64,000 nucleotides of DNA. Origin: Collybiopsis luxurians FD-317 M1 (taxonomy: Eukaryota > Basidiomycota > Agaricomycetes > Agaricales > Omphalotaceae). Positions 24,863-34,917 of the stretch are shown here, in pieces. Made by a program: the position numbers and the translations under genes. How positions within the stretch are numbered: the first letter of the stretch is position 1; every line of letters starts with the position of its first letter. Below the pieces are notes generated by a model that had not been told where the DNA came from, made no database searches, and worked only from the letters and a program-made list of their open reading frames with translations. The stretch lies in contig KN834871.1 in the NCBI GenBank assembly GCA_000827265.1, positions 1-64,000 of the forward strand. Direction: 5' to 3'.

Positions 24863-26464
24863 CTACAGCTTGAATCCACCTTTCCAGCAGCAATGGAACA
24901 AACTGTCTGGGTCATAAACCTTCTGTATAGCCTTCATGCGATTATAATTATCATTCCCAATGCCCTCGTATACCTTTTGACCTCCGTTCGCATAGTTCAT
25001 ATAGAGAAATTTATCTAATAGATTCCGGCTACGAGCTATGCTCTCCGTAAGCCTCAAGTACTCTGTCACTTTTGCTGCGCAGATACCATCATCAGCTGAG
25101 TTGGACCACGAGACAGAGCCTAAGAATACTAGGGACAAAACGGTAAGTTGATGTGCATTCAATATACGAGTACTTACAAAGTCGATCTCCATCTTCGGTT
25201 ATCAGTCCGAAGGGGTTACCGCCACTTTTCGACTGAGACGCCTCAATAATACCTACATTGAGTGGTTGAACGATAATAGACCACTCGAAGCCAGCTAATT
25301 TCAAGAACGGCTCGAACAGTTCTTTTCCGGCCTCAAACAACTCTAATGGCAGTTGAGAATCGAGCTTGAGTGTCAGCGTAAACCAAATTACCCGGCCTCC
25401 GGGAGTCCTAGGCGCCGTGGTATGCACTTCGTCTGTCAAATTAATGAGATTTGTACAGCGTAGGGTGTTCATAATTGGGTTCAGATTCTTCAACTTCGAC
25501 AGTATCGGAGGAAATGCGATTGGCTTCAGGCATATGGTTGGAACCCAAATAGCATACTGGGACTGGGCAGATACGTAAGCCAGGCATACTGCCGTCATGA
25601 CCGTAGGATCTTCCACGAGCTTTCGTGTTACGCTTTCTAGATTATCCACGAGTAACTCGGCCATAGATATATCGTAAATTTGTCCTCCTCCCCACATTTC
25701 TGCAAGCGGAAAGGTAACCAAGTCGAATCGGGTTACGATAGCAAAGTTGGTGCTTCCAAGCTTCAGCGCCCAATGGAGATCTGAGTTGGTGCCCATGTTG
25801 GCGTTGACAACAGAGCCATCTGCTAGAACAGCCTCGTAATTGACGACATTATCGCTACCAAGGCCGTGCTGCAACGATAAAAACGATATCCCGCCTAGAT
25901 CAAGCTCTCAGAAGATCAAAATCTTTCCTAGACAAGTACCCTTACCGCCCATGAGAAAACCACCGACACCTACTCCCGATGAGCGTCCTCCGACTACTGC
26001 AAGGCCATGAGGTTGCAGAACCGTATAGACGTCATGCCAAGTACACCCTGGGCCTACCGAAACAGTCTTCTTATCCTCAGAAAGCACGACATGATTTAAA
26101 TGCTGCAAGTCAATAGTCACCCCTTCCGGGCCAATATTGGATGCTCCTTTCCAGGCCATATGTCCGCCTGAACGGACTGCAAAGGAGATTCCACGAGCAG
26201 TTAGAGCGCGGACGGTTTCCGCAACGTCCTTCGTCTCCGTAGGGGCAACTCTACAGAAAGGTAAAAGAGCTGATTGCTCAGCGGAATAATATGAAGCTTG
26301 TTGCGTCTCGTATCCTACCGAGTTGGGAGCTAGTACTTTCCCTGGTAAAGCACATTCTAACTCCCGATACTACAATAGCGCTTAGAAAGATCGCATTCTG
26401 TGAAGAATGTAAGATGACTTACAAACTCGGATGCAACGAAAATTCTTGGGACATTCATTGACAT
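24863..26464 (-). CDS. FAD-linked oxidoreductase, berberine-bridge-enzyme-like (FAD-1)
   Basis: A flavoprotein oxidase or dehydrogenase of the FAD_binding_4 plus BBE type. Exons on the minus strand: 26423-26464, 25946-26369, 25178-25894 and 24863-25128; about 482 residues. The flavin-linking histidine is in FAVRSGGHMAW. The second, cysteine link of bicovalent enzymes is absent: the matching loop reads GRSSGVGVGG. The GSDNVVNYEAV and TNSDLHWALKLGSTNFAIVT blocks are typical, and the BBE-type C-terminus contains YMNYANG and YDPDSLF. The first exon is short and gives no signal peptide, unlike its paralogue FAD-2, so the true 5' end may be missing or the protein may have become intracellular. Its divergent neighbour is the aldo-keto reductase. 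Confidence 0.83.
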
Positions 26465-26830
26465 GGAATCGTAAAAAATTACTGACCTGGGTCAGGACAA
26501 TATGTACTACATTTCATATGAATTGCTTTGGTCGTGGGGAGAAGGAGAAAAGTTGTTTGTCAGCGTGCGTCTATCAAACACCGGCTATCTATTGTATCAT
26601 ATCTAATCATGATGATTCTTCTGATCTTCCAATCAACTTCCAATCGATAACCGTTCCAACTTTCTGCTCATTCTGTGATGAACGGACGAGAGCCTGAGCT
26701 CCGGTCGCAGCTGTGAATTTTCTGTAAATGGTCAGCTTCAATAATCAGATTGCCATACAACTCGGATCCTCATTCTAAGTTTCTACTTAAAGTGAGTGTA
26801 CTCGGCGCCAGTCTGGTCAGTTTTGTATCT
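26465..26830. promoter_or_regulatory. Shared divergent promoter region, FAD-1 / aldo-keto reductase
   Basis: A 366-bp gap between two divergent starts. Short gaps of this sort usually hold promoters for both genes. I could not find a convincing palindromic regulator site shared with the other divergent gaps at 30 and 34.5 kb. Confidence 0.4.
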
Positions 26831-28289
26831 ATGACCACTTTTACTGTTCCAGCACGCAAGCTAAACACGGGTGCTGTGACTCCTGGAGTTGGTACGTGAT
26901 GCGATTGAACGGTCGAATATCTCACTATTTTCCACCTCTCTCAGCCCTAGGTTGTGCTGCTGGCTTCACGGTGGAAGACATCATTGGCTCAAAAGCGTGG
27001 TTTCTGACCGCCATTAAAGTATTTTTCGCTTAATTTTCTATCAGGGATGATTTATCTAAACTCTAACAGGCAGGATATCGTTTTTTTGATACAGCTCAGG
27101 TTTACGGTAAAGGTCAAATGCATGTCGTAGATATGACCCGTGACACTTTCTACAGGAACGGAGCAAACTCTCGGAGACGCTATACGCGAATCTGGTATCC
27201 GCCGTGAAGAAGTGACCGTTCTCACGAAACTTGCGTAAGTGGGTATTCTGGTCGCGACGTTTGTGTTGAAGAGCTGTAACAGGTGGCATCGCTGTGAATA
27301 CATTGAACGAGCGTTCAATGAAAGTTTGAAGGCTCTTGGGATGGACTACGTCGATTTGGTAAGATCTCTTTCATCTTATCATTTTCGACCTCTACATATT
27401 CACCGGAGGACATGAAAGTATCTTTTACATTTTCCACAGAGTGTTCAATATCCAAGTACGTGTCCAATATCCGTTCTGATCATCACTCAACACCGCCGGA
27501 ACATCAGCTGGGTATGACGTGCCCATGGATTTCGACACTATTCTACATGGGTTCAAAGTGCTTGACAAACCCGATTTCCACGACAACTGGGCGCAACTCG
27601 AGAAATTCTACGAAGCTGGCAAAGCTAAAGCAATCGGCGTTTCCAATTTCTCCGTGAAGACGTATGTCAGCATTTCCTTCAACGATATGTCCACATTCCT
27701 GCTGAAACGAGAAATAGTCTTGAAGCTCTTTCACGTACAGCTAAGATCACGCCTGCCGTGAATCAAGTAGAGTTCGTGGTATCTTTTTTTATAAGTTTGA
27801 CTTGTGTAACTCAAACGGGTTCAGAATGTCGCCTTACCTCGCTCAGAATGATCTCGTTGAATATTGTAAAGACAAAGGCATTGTCATAATGGCATACAGC
27901 CCTTCCGGTAAGGTTTTTTCTATGCTACACCACTTTGGGTTAGTAATAGTGGTTAGGTCATGAAAAGGTCCGCAACGATCCTGTCATTATAGGTCTTGCG
28001 AAGAAGTATGACGTTAGTCCGAATCAAATTATCATGGCCTGGCATGTCGCCCGCGGCGTAATCCCTGTCCCCAAAAGCGCCGATCCAGGTCGTCAAATAG
28101 AAAACATTACAGTACGTGTTTGCTTCTAGTCTGTTATACATTTCGTGACCACGGATTTAGCTTCCTGAGTTAAGTCCCGAGGAAGTAATCACAATCTCTG
28201 CTCTCGACAGGAATGAAAGAATCATCAACAAGCCCGGCCCAGACGGGGTCCTATACGGCTGGACAAAAGAGCAGTACGGATGGGCTTGA
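26831..28289 (+). CDS. Aldo-keto reductase
   Basis: An NADPH-dependent carbonyl reductase with the (beta/alpha)8 AKR fold. Exons: 26831-26891, 26945-27018, 27070-27106, 27156-27234, 27283-27358, 27419-27455, 27508-27661, 27718-27775, then from 27847 (or about 27826) to 27907, 27957-28111, 28161-28289; about 306-313 residues. The catalytic tetrad is visible: Asp and Tyr in FDTAQVYG, Lys in VLTKLAW, His in YLLHFPQS. The C-terminus reads LYGWTKEQYGWA, close to other fungal AKRs. After NQVEF homology expects MSPYLAQNDLVEYC, but the available donors are all phase 0 and the acceptor leaves one extra base; the in-phase alternative acceptor at 27,846 drops MSPYLAQ. It converges with the MDR reductase, 213 bp from stop to stop. 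Confidence 0.82.
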
Positions 28290-28502
28290 AAGCCTGATCG
28301 GAAGGAGAAATCACGAATATCGATATTAGCTGTACTATCATGATCTGATTTCTCATTCCATAGCTTTAGGATAGAACTTTCTTCACCTTGATTGCACTAC
28401 TAGCTAGTGAATCCGAGCTTGAGAAAAGTATGCTGAAAATGTTCGATCATTCCACTTCGTTCGGGCATACTCTACATGGATGTACATATTTGCAAAAACC
28501 GA

Positions 28503-29839
28503 TCAAGGCGTCTCCTGAGGGCGAATTACTAGCTTGATTCCAGAGACCATACCATGCTCAAGTCTCGCTAGGCCGGGTGCAATCGCATCTAATCCGCCCG
28601 GTAGCAGCTCCACTCTGTTCGGCTGAGAAGAGCTTCAGTAGACGATGCGACCCAATAAAATGTCACTCACCAAAATGACTTTCGTCTCCAAAAGCTTGTA
28701 CAATTTTTGAAATAACAACGCTGCCATGGACGAAGTTTCGGGATCAACAGTAACGCCTCTCACCGGGATGATGGACTTTAATTCCTCTTCATCATTCAGT
28801 GGCACAAAATCAGACTCAGGAGGGGGAGTCGTAAACTCCCCAAATCGCGTGTCCACAGTGAGAAGTTTTCCTCCTGTCGCGAGCATGGCATGGCCAAAAC
28901 GCTTGGTATCTGCTGATGAAATGGCATCAAATACTATTGGGAAGGAACCTTTTACGATGTCTGAGATATCTGAGATGAGATTCTCATTAGTCCGATCCCG
29001 ATTCAGGACATGGGTAGCACCAAGTTCTTTGAGAAAATTGGCATGCCATAGAGACGCGGTGGTTATAATCGGTGAAAAGTTGGACATCTTTGCAAACTGT
29101 ATGACTTCACGTTGTCAAAATTTAAGTGCCAATGATTCAAAAGTGCTTTTAGTCCATACATACCGTACTGTCCAACTGAACTTGATCCACCAATCACCAG
29201 AAGAGGTCCAACTTTATCGATCCCCGGTGCGTCGTTGAATGGGTGGGGATGACCTGCGCCATGCGGGTGGTTGTATAGCCCTATCCAAGCTGCTAGAGCG
29301 CCAACGGGCACTGATGCTGACTCTTCGTCCGAAATTTCTTGGGGCACCTAAATGACAAGATTGTAATCTACAGGAATGAAATCCAAGAAATTCCGCAAAG
29401 TACCTTTGCCGTAAATCTAGCTTCTGCACACATGTATTGCTGGAACGCAGAACTTCTTCGGGTCCAGGTTCCCATCGTTATGCTGCTCAGATTATTGAAC
29501 AGCCCGTTCAACGCCAGTGGCTATTTTCGCTCACACTCGATCGTTCAACTGAAACCCATGAACACCTTTGCCTATTTTCTCCACGATACCTGCTGTATCC
29601 ATTCCAGGAACAACCGGTCTTCCACCAAACTTGATGCCCCAGCGTTGTATCTTCCAATCTCCTGGGTTCAGAGCTGCCGCACTGACTTTGATCAGTACTT
29701 CGTGCTCATCGGGTTCCGGAATCTCTATCTTGGATACACGGAATCGGAAGTTATCATCAAGATCGAGGGCTTTCTGTGAGGCTCCAGGTTGGTTCATGCC
29801 CATGAGGGAGCGGGAGAATATCAAGCCGGTAAACTTCAC
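28503..29839 (-). CDS. Medium-chain (MDR) zinc-type/enoyl reductase-like oxidoreductase
   Basis: A NAD(P)H-dependent reductase of the quinone-oxidoreductase/ToxD branch of the MDR superfamily. Exons on the minus strand: 29535-29839, 29404-29485, 29164-29347, 28671-29104 and 28503-28622; about 374 residues, or 360 if the ATG at 29,797 is used. The GroES-like N-terminus shows ALNPGDWKIQ and PGMDTAGIVEKIGKGV; the Rossmann motif is GGSSSVGQYVIQFAK, split by an intron; ELGATHVLNR follows, as in the family. No structural-zinc cysteine cluster is seen, which fits the zinc-free branch. Trans-acting enoyl reductases and alkene reductases of fungal clusters belong here, so a double-bond reduction in the neighbouring pathway is plausible. 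The second exon's acceptor is the least certain boundary. Confidence 0.83.
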
Positions 29840-30687
29840 GGCTTAATAGCGTACACGATGATATCGATGGTTGATAGCAAAAGGAAGTCACGCGGGATCA
29901 CCATACGTGTGAACGACGAAGCAAAATGTGTTGTTGATTCAAGACGCTCAGGGATAGTCAACGCATCGGAAAAAGTTTTCTGAATCCGCTAAAATGGCCA
30001 GAAGAAATAAGAGTAATCCCTTTTTGAGGTGGGGGTGCATATGATGGAATGCCAAGGTACAGCAAGATATATGGCTGCGCTGATTCGATGAAGATTGGAA
30101 TTTTTAACGCTATATGTATGTATATCAAACGAGAAGCTTCCTTTCTGATATCCATGTACCTTTAGTTCCCATCAACACTCATCTCAGACTAGATTCAATG
30201 TCATGCTCATCCGGCCGTGAGCGGGAAATTTTTCTTTAAGTAGATGGGCAGAGCACATACTCGTCTTGTTGCTCCATCTGCGTCGGCAGTGAGATGAGCT
30301 TCAACTTTTCACCGTGAACACTTTCTAGATTTAGTATTCAGTTTCACGGCAACGCACGTTAAGTCCGGGTGACTGAACGCGTGAAGAGTGAATTTATGTT
30401 GGATATCCTCTGCAAAGCACATACTATCACAAGTTTTCGGAGTGTCCATTCAGGAAGGGCAATTCGATGCATTCTTCGCCGATGGATCGGCCGTCAATAC
30501 TTTTTCGTTACCTCGTACCTCCATGACGAATTCACAGCAAATTCCCCCACCAGCTATCGCGGTCGGCTTGGTTTCCCAACACCTTCCCTACTTAATCCAC
30601 AAGTTCTTTCCCCTTAGTTTCGTCATAAGTTTCCAAAAACCTAACAAAGAGAACTACCCACATTCTCAAACTCCCAGCTGAAGTTAC
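29840..30687. promoter_or_regulatory. Divergent intergenic region, MDR reductase / UbiA cyclase
   Basis: About 850 bp between divergent starts. Short overlapping frames around 30,370-30,680 have no family features. I take it to hold both promoters; no specific binding site can be named. Confidence 0.4.
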
Positions 30688-31716
30688 ATGGACATAATGA
30701 CCGACGTTTGGGACGAAGCTGTAAAACTGCTTCGTATCGGTTACGCGTTTACAAAATCCGATTTTAAAACTATAGTCGCTCCGGTGGTATGTACTTCGGC
30801 GTGTTCGGACTATAGGAGCTCATCCGTTTCAAGATCGGTTATGCTCTCGTCTCTTCACCTACCATATATTACTCTCAATTACCAGCCTTGACCACATGGG
30901 TCTGGATATTCTTGCTTCAATTTTGTGCAGCCAACCAGGTGTCCAGTTTCAACGAGGACGCACTGAATAAGCCGTATAGACCAATTCCAGCCGGTCTCAT
31001 CAGTGTCAAGTCTGCTCAAGCCCTACGATGGATTTTGTCGATCGTGTGTCTCTGGGCGTCGTGGTACTTGAAGGTGTTCTACCCGGGAGTATCGTTGTCC
31101 ATTTCCTTCGTAGTTTACAACGAGATGGGCTTTGATTCATTTTGGTACACCAAGAATATTCTGAATGCCATAGGGATAGTGTCATGGAACATTGGAGCTT
31201 CGAAGATAGCCAGTCAAAATGGTACGGTATTTCGTCCCGATGAAGGCTCGTCCCTTACTTTCAAAGCACACAGCTTCTTTCACCCTAGACGATCGCATCT
31301 GGCTAGCACCCTATATCAGCATTCTACTCATCGCTTCAACTATCCACGTCCAAGATTTTCGAGACATAGACGGCGATAGAATCCAAGGCCGTCTCACGCT
31401 GCCAGTGCTTATTCCAAGCCTTAGCAGATATCTTACATTTGCGCTGCTTGTACTGTGGTCCATTGAATTGGTTCTGTTCTGGAAATCGCCTCTGATTATA
31501 ATCATTGGATTTGTATTTCTCGGTATTTATGTTGGAGGGCGGATCGTAATTCAGCGTTCGAAATTCGAGGACACCGTCTCCCTTCGATACTACATGGTGA
31601 GAGTCTTATCCAGTCTAGCTGTAGCGACGAACTAACAGCTGAAACCTTTTCAGCTATGGCTATCACTTGGTCAAATTATGCCATTCGCCATGGCTCGTCT
31701 CCATCTCACCCTATAG
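30688..31716 (+). CDS. UbiA-superfamily membrane prenyltransferase / terpene cyclase
   Basis: An intramembrane enzyme that binds a prenyl diphosphate through two Asp-rich loops. Exons 30688-30786, 30834-31221, 31274-31596 and 31654-31716, all in phase, give about 290 residues. The N-terminus has AFTKSDFKTIVAPV, a mark of the fungal branch. Loop one reads NQVSSFNEDALNKPYRPIP, loop two VQDFRDIDGDRIQGR (DxxDxxGD-type). Several hydrophobic helices follow, such as FALLVLWSIELVLFW and PLIIIIGFVFLGIYVG. Known fungal relatives with this signature cyclise terpenes (Fma-TC in fumagillin, EriG in erinacine biosynthesis); a polyprenyl transferase role is the alternative. The first intron was placed at 30787-30833, because the nearer AG would leave an implausible 29-nt intron. 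It lies in the middle of the P450/FAD cluster and converges with P450-2 (105 bp). Confidence 0.85.
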
Positions 31717-31821
31717 ACCAGTAGACTAACTAAAATAACTGAACCGCATATATCCACCTATCTTACGAGTATCTACTTAAACGCTAGTGCAGGTACACAT
31801 TTCGGAGCGTTCCGTCCCCTG

Positions 31822-34082
31822 TCAATGAGCAGCGGTTTCGACCAAGGTCCTTACGTTCGCTAATCGCGGTGTGATGCAACACTTGAAAGGCTTGGGCCGC
31901 CTGTGTGACCTAACATAAGTGCTTTTCCGTATCAGATGCGGCATGTAGTACGTACACGATAAGTCCTTCATCAATCATGTCATCCCGAGAGGGGAGAATC
32001 AATTTGTTTGCGTCGTCCGTTATAGCCTGGATGTTCAATGCCCAAAGCATGTATGCGATGCCTATGAATAAAGACTGGTTTGCTACATTCAATCCCACAC
32101 AGGTTCTGTTTATAATGGGTTGATATTAACGGAGAATCAAGCACTTAATCCACGAACTTACCGTCTACCAAATCCAAAAGTTACGTGTCCTTGTTTGTGA
32201 GTATCGGCGGGAGTGACATCCACTTCACCGGATACATCCAAGAATCGTTCTGGGCGAAATACATCAAAATCAGGATATAATTCGGGATCTCTTAGAGCTG
32301 ATAGTAAGTCCGAATACTCTTCAAGGTAGCGGCATTCCCACCTGTTCATAGCCCTAGTGATTTTGACTTCGACTCAACATAATATGTCTGACAACGGCTA
32401 ACTTTCTCACCAGACATTGTAAATGATTGTAGAACCTGGACTTGGGTCACTATAATCTTGACAGGCTTGATTCATGCTTACCTTTAGGAATGAGGTATCC
32501 GTCGTAGATATCATCCTACCACTGCCTTGAGAACAAGCGAGCTCAAGGTGCCGTGAGAGTCCACTTACCTCCCTTACGCGATGAGGCACTCCAATTGGAC
32601 CGACTGGCCACCATCGTAGCGTTTCCTTTACAATAGCACGTACATAGGGAAGATGTTCTCGGTCATTGAAGGCTGGGACTCGTTCTCGCCCGACCACGGA
32701 ATCGATTTCCTCCTGGGCCTTTCGCAAAACATCCGGATACAATGTCATGGCCATTATAAAAGCGGATAGCGCTGCGGAAGTCTGCCAGTCGCAACAAAAG
32801 TTAGATACTTTTACTCATACTCAGGGATGCTTACCGTTTCGACGCCTGCACCGCTAAGCTATAATTAATCGTACGGATCGACTGTCGAGAATTGAGCAAC
32901 GGCTTACAACATTGTTCCTGCTAACCATGCGATCTCTCGAAAATTTAGGCCGTATCTCTCTGCGTTTTGAATCCACGTTGCGGAAAAACAAGTAGTCGAC
33001 TCTCCATGATCCTAAATGCGGAGGTTCACAGAAGTTGAAGCTTTCGCTATCTTGTACTTACGATTGCTTTCTGGGTGTAGGACAAGAGTTCCTCAAAAAA
33101 TCGAGTATCCTCTTGACACCAATAGATGGAATCACGCTTCCACTTCGCCATGAAGCTCGGAACCCACTTCAGAATCGGGAACGCTTCGACCAGGTGTTGA
33201 CCAGGTTGACCTCCTTCCACGTTACGATGCATATGTTGCATTATTCTAACTATCAGTGGATCATCTATGGAGGTTACGGGCGGCATTCCATAAACGAGGG
33301 ACAAAATACTTGAAGCGGAAGAGCTGTGGATCGCATTCCCTAATTCAATGTAGTTCAAATTGAATGTTCTACTACACGCACCGTTTCATATGCCCATCCC
33401 AGCTCTCAGAGTCATCAATCAGTGAAAGGACGAGATTTGCAGCTTCTTTCTCTTGGATAGGCTGAACGTATGGCGCAACGCGTGTATTTAAGCTTTCGTG
33501 AGCTGCTTTCCTGCTTCGTCTCCAACTGTGCATGATAAGGTGGGCTAAGCAAAGTCTATCTGTTCGATAAACCTACACGCACTAGTCTCCGTAAGGTGCT
33601 CCAGAAAACAAGAGCTTGTCACTAAGATATTCATATACTACAATGAATCGCGGACGATCACTGTAGATGTTCGACCGTCGATCTGGAGAAGATAAAAGTT
33701 GAGACTACAGGCTTGATATGGTCTGTCGACACTACCTAAAAGGTCCCCCGCAACTCGATGCGAATTGAGAACTATCACCTGCTGTCCGAGCAAATTGAGC
33801 GAGAATATTGGTCCTACACCGATCGATGATAATCAGGAAGAAGCCTGACAAGTATAAGAACTCACCGTAGACTTTACTCCATTCACTAAACTGCAGAAAT
33901 TGTGCCTTTTTCGAGAGGTCAAATATGTTGCCGATTAAAGGTATTCCAGCAGGGCCCGGGGGGAGCGGGTAATGACGAGAACGAGAATGACTCAAGCTCA
34001 GCGCCAGAATAACCAGGCCAGAGTAAAACAAGTAATAGCTGTATTGCTGTAAAGTGGTCAAGAAGGCGTTGAATGAATCCAT
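31822..34082 (-). CDS. Cytochrome P450 (P450-2)
   Basis: A haem mono-oxygenase, paralogue of P450-1. Fourteen exons on the minus strand: 33866-34082, 33736-33813, 33583-33682, 33382-33525, 33062-33323, 32908-33011, 32835-32853, 32569-32781, 32482-32515, 32411-32435, 32342-32353, 32162-32290, 31956-32105, 31822-31909; all phases agree and the product has about 524 residues. An N-terminal anchor precedes LPPGPAGIPLIGN; the I-helix core is FGAGVETTSA; ExxR is VKETLR; PERF is FRPERF; the haem loop is FGFGRRTCVG. It has 19-nt and 12-nt micro-exons. The 104-nt, 19-nt and 150-nt exons match P450-1 exactly in size. It is intact. Divergent to FAD-2 and convergent with the UbiA gene. Confidence 0.92.
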
Positions 34083-34917
34083 GTTTGGCAGGACTTGTCC
34101 TCTTGAGATACTTATACAGGGATGAACACGATGTCTGTATACGCTTTTTCGGACCCATAACTAGGCCGCGAATATAGTGGATTCTGTATCACGGATTGAC
34201 ATAGCTCATGGTTAAATTTTCGACTCCAGAATTTGATTGAACCCTGGAAAAACTACCAAGTTGACCGCCGTCGAGTCGTCGCTTGAAGACCCACAAAATT
34301 CTCCGGAGTCACGCGTTCATAAGCCCAATAAGGCACCATTTCGGTCTTTCTGACGTGTTTTTGGTCAGAGAACGGATATCTGAGATCTGGCGATTATTTC
34401 TCTAGGAATGCGTCTGTTCCGTCCGTGAGAAGCGGGTCACTTATCATGCATTCACAACATGTAGTTCTCTCAGGACTCCTAGTGCACTGGCTCTCATCGG
34501 AGAAAATTGTATATGAGGCCGATAGAAAATGAAGTCACATACACTGACTTCATGGCATTGATGGTCTGATTGCGTCTGATGATCTGAGATAAACTTACTT
34601 TGTACCAGATTACGTCCTCCTAGCTCTTCGCAGTTCACACCTATATTGCAGGTGTATGGTTCAATACAATACGAGTTTTAGCATGTGTCTCCTTACAACT
34701 TCCGCGAATAAAGGTATCCATGAGGTTGATTATGATTTCTACCCCGCCCGCCAGACGCATCAAGAAAAGTATGGCAAAGCCTGTAATGATGATCTTGGTC
34801 AACACGAATCGCGCTGTCTCAGATACAACATCTTTTGTTTTATTATGGCAATAAAACACCCTGAATGATTTAAACCCTCCTGTAGAAGAGCCATCATTAG
34901 ATTCGAGTTTCTCTAAC
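34083..34917. promoter_or_regulatory. Divergent intergenic region, P450-2 / FAD-2
   Basis: About 835 bp between divergent starts, with short meaningless frames only. It presumably carries both promoters. TCTCCGGAG near 34,300 is a short palindrome of the kind bound by Zn2Cys6 regulators, but one example is weak evidence. Confidence 0.4.

Noticed and set aside
30787..30815. 29-nt intron in the UbiA gene
   Set aside because: Too short for fungal splicing; the acceptor at 30,833 gives a 47-nt intron and a normal family sequence.
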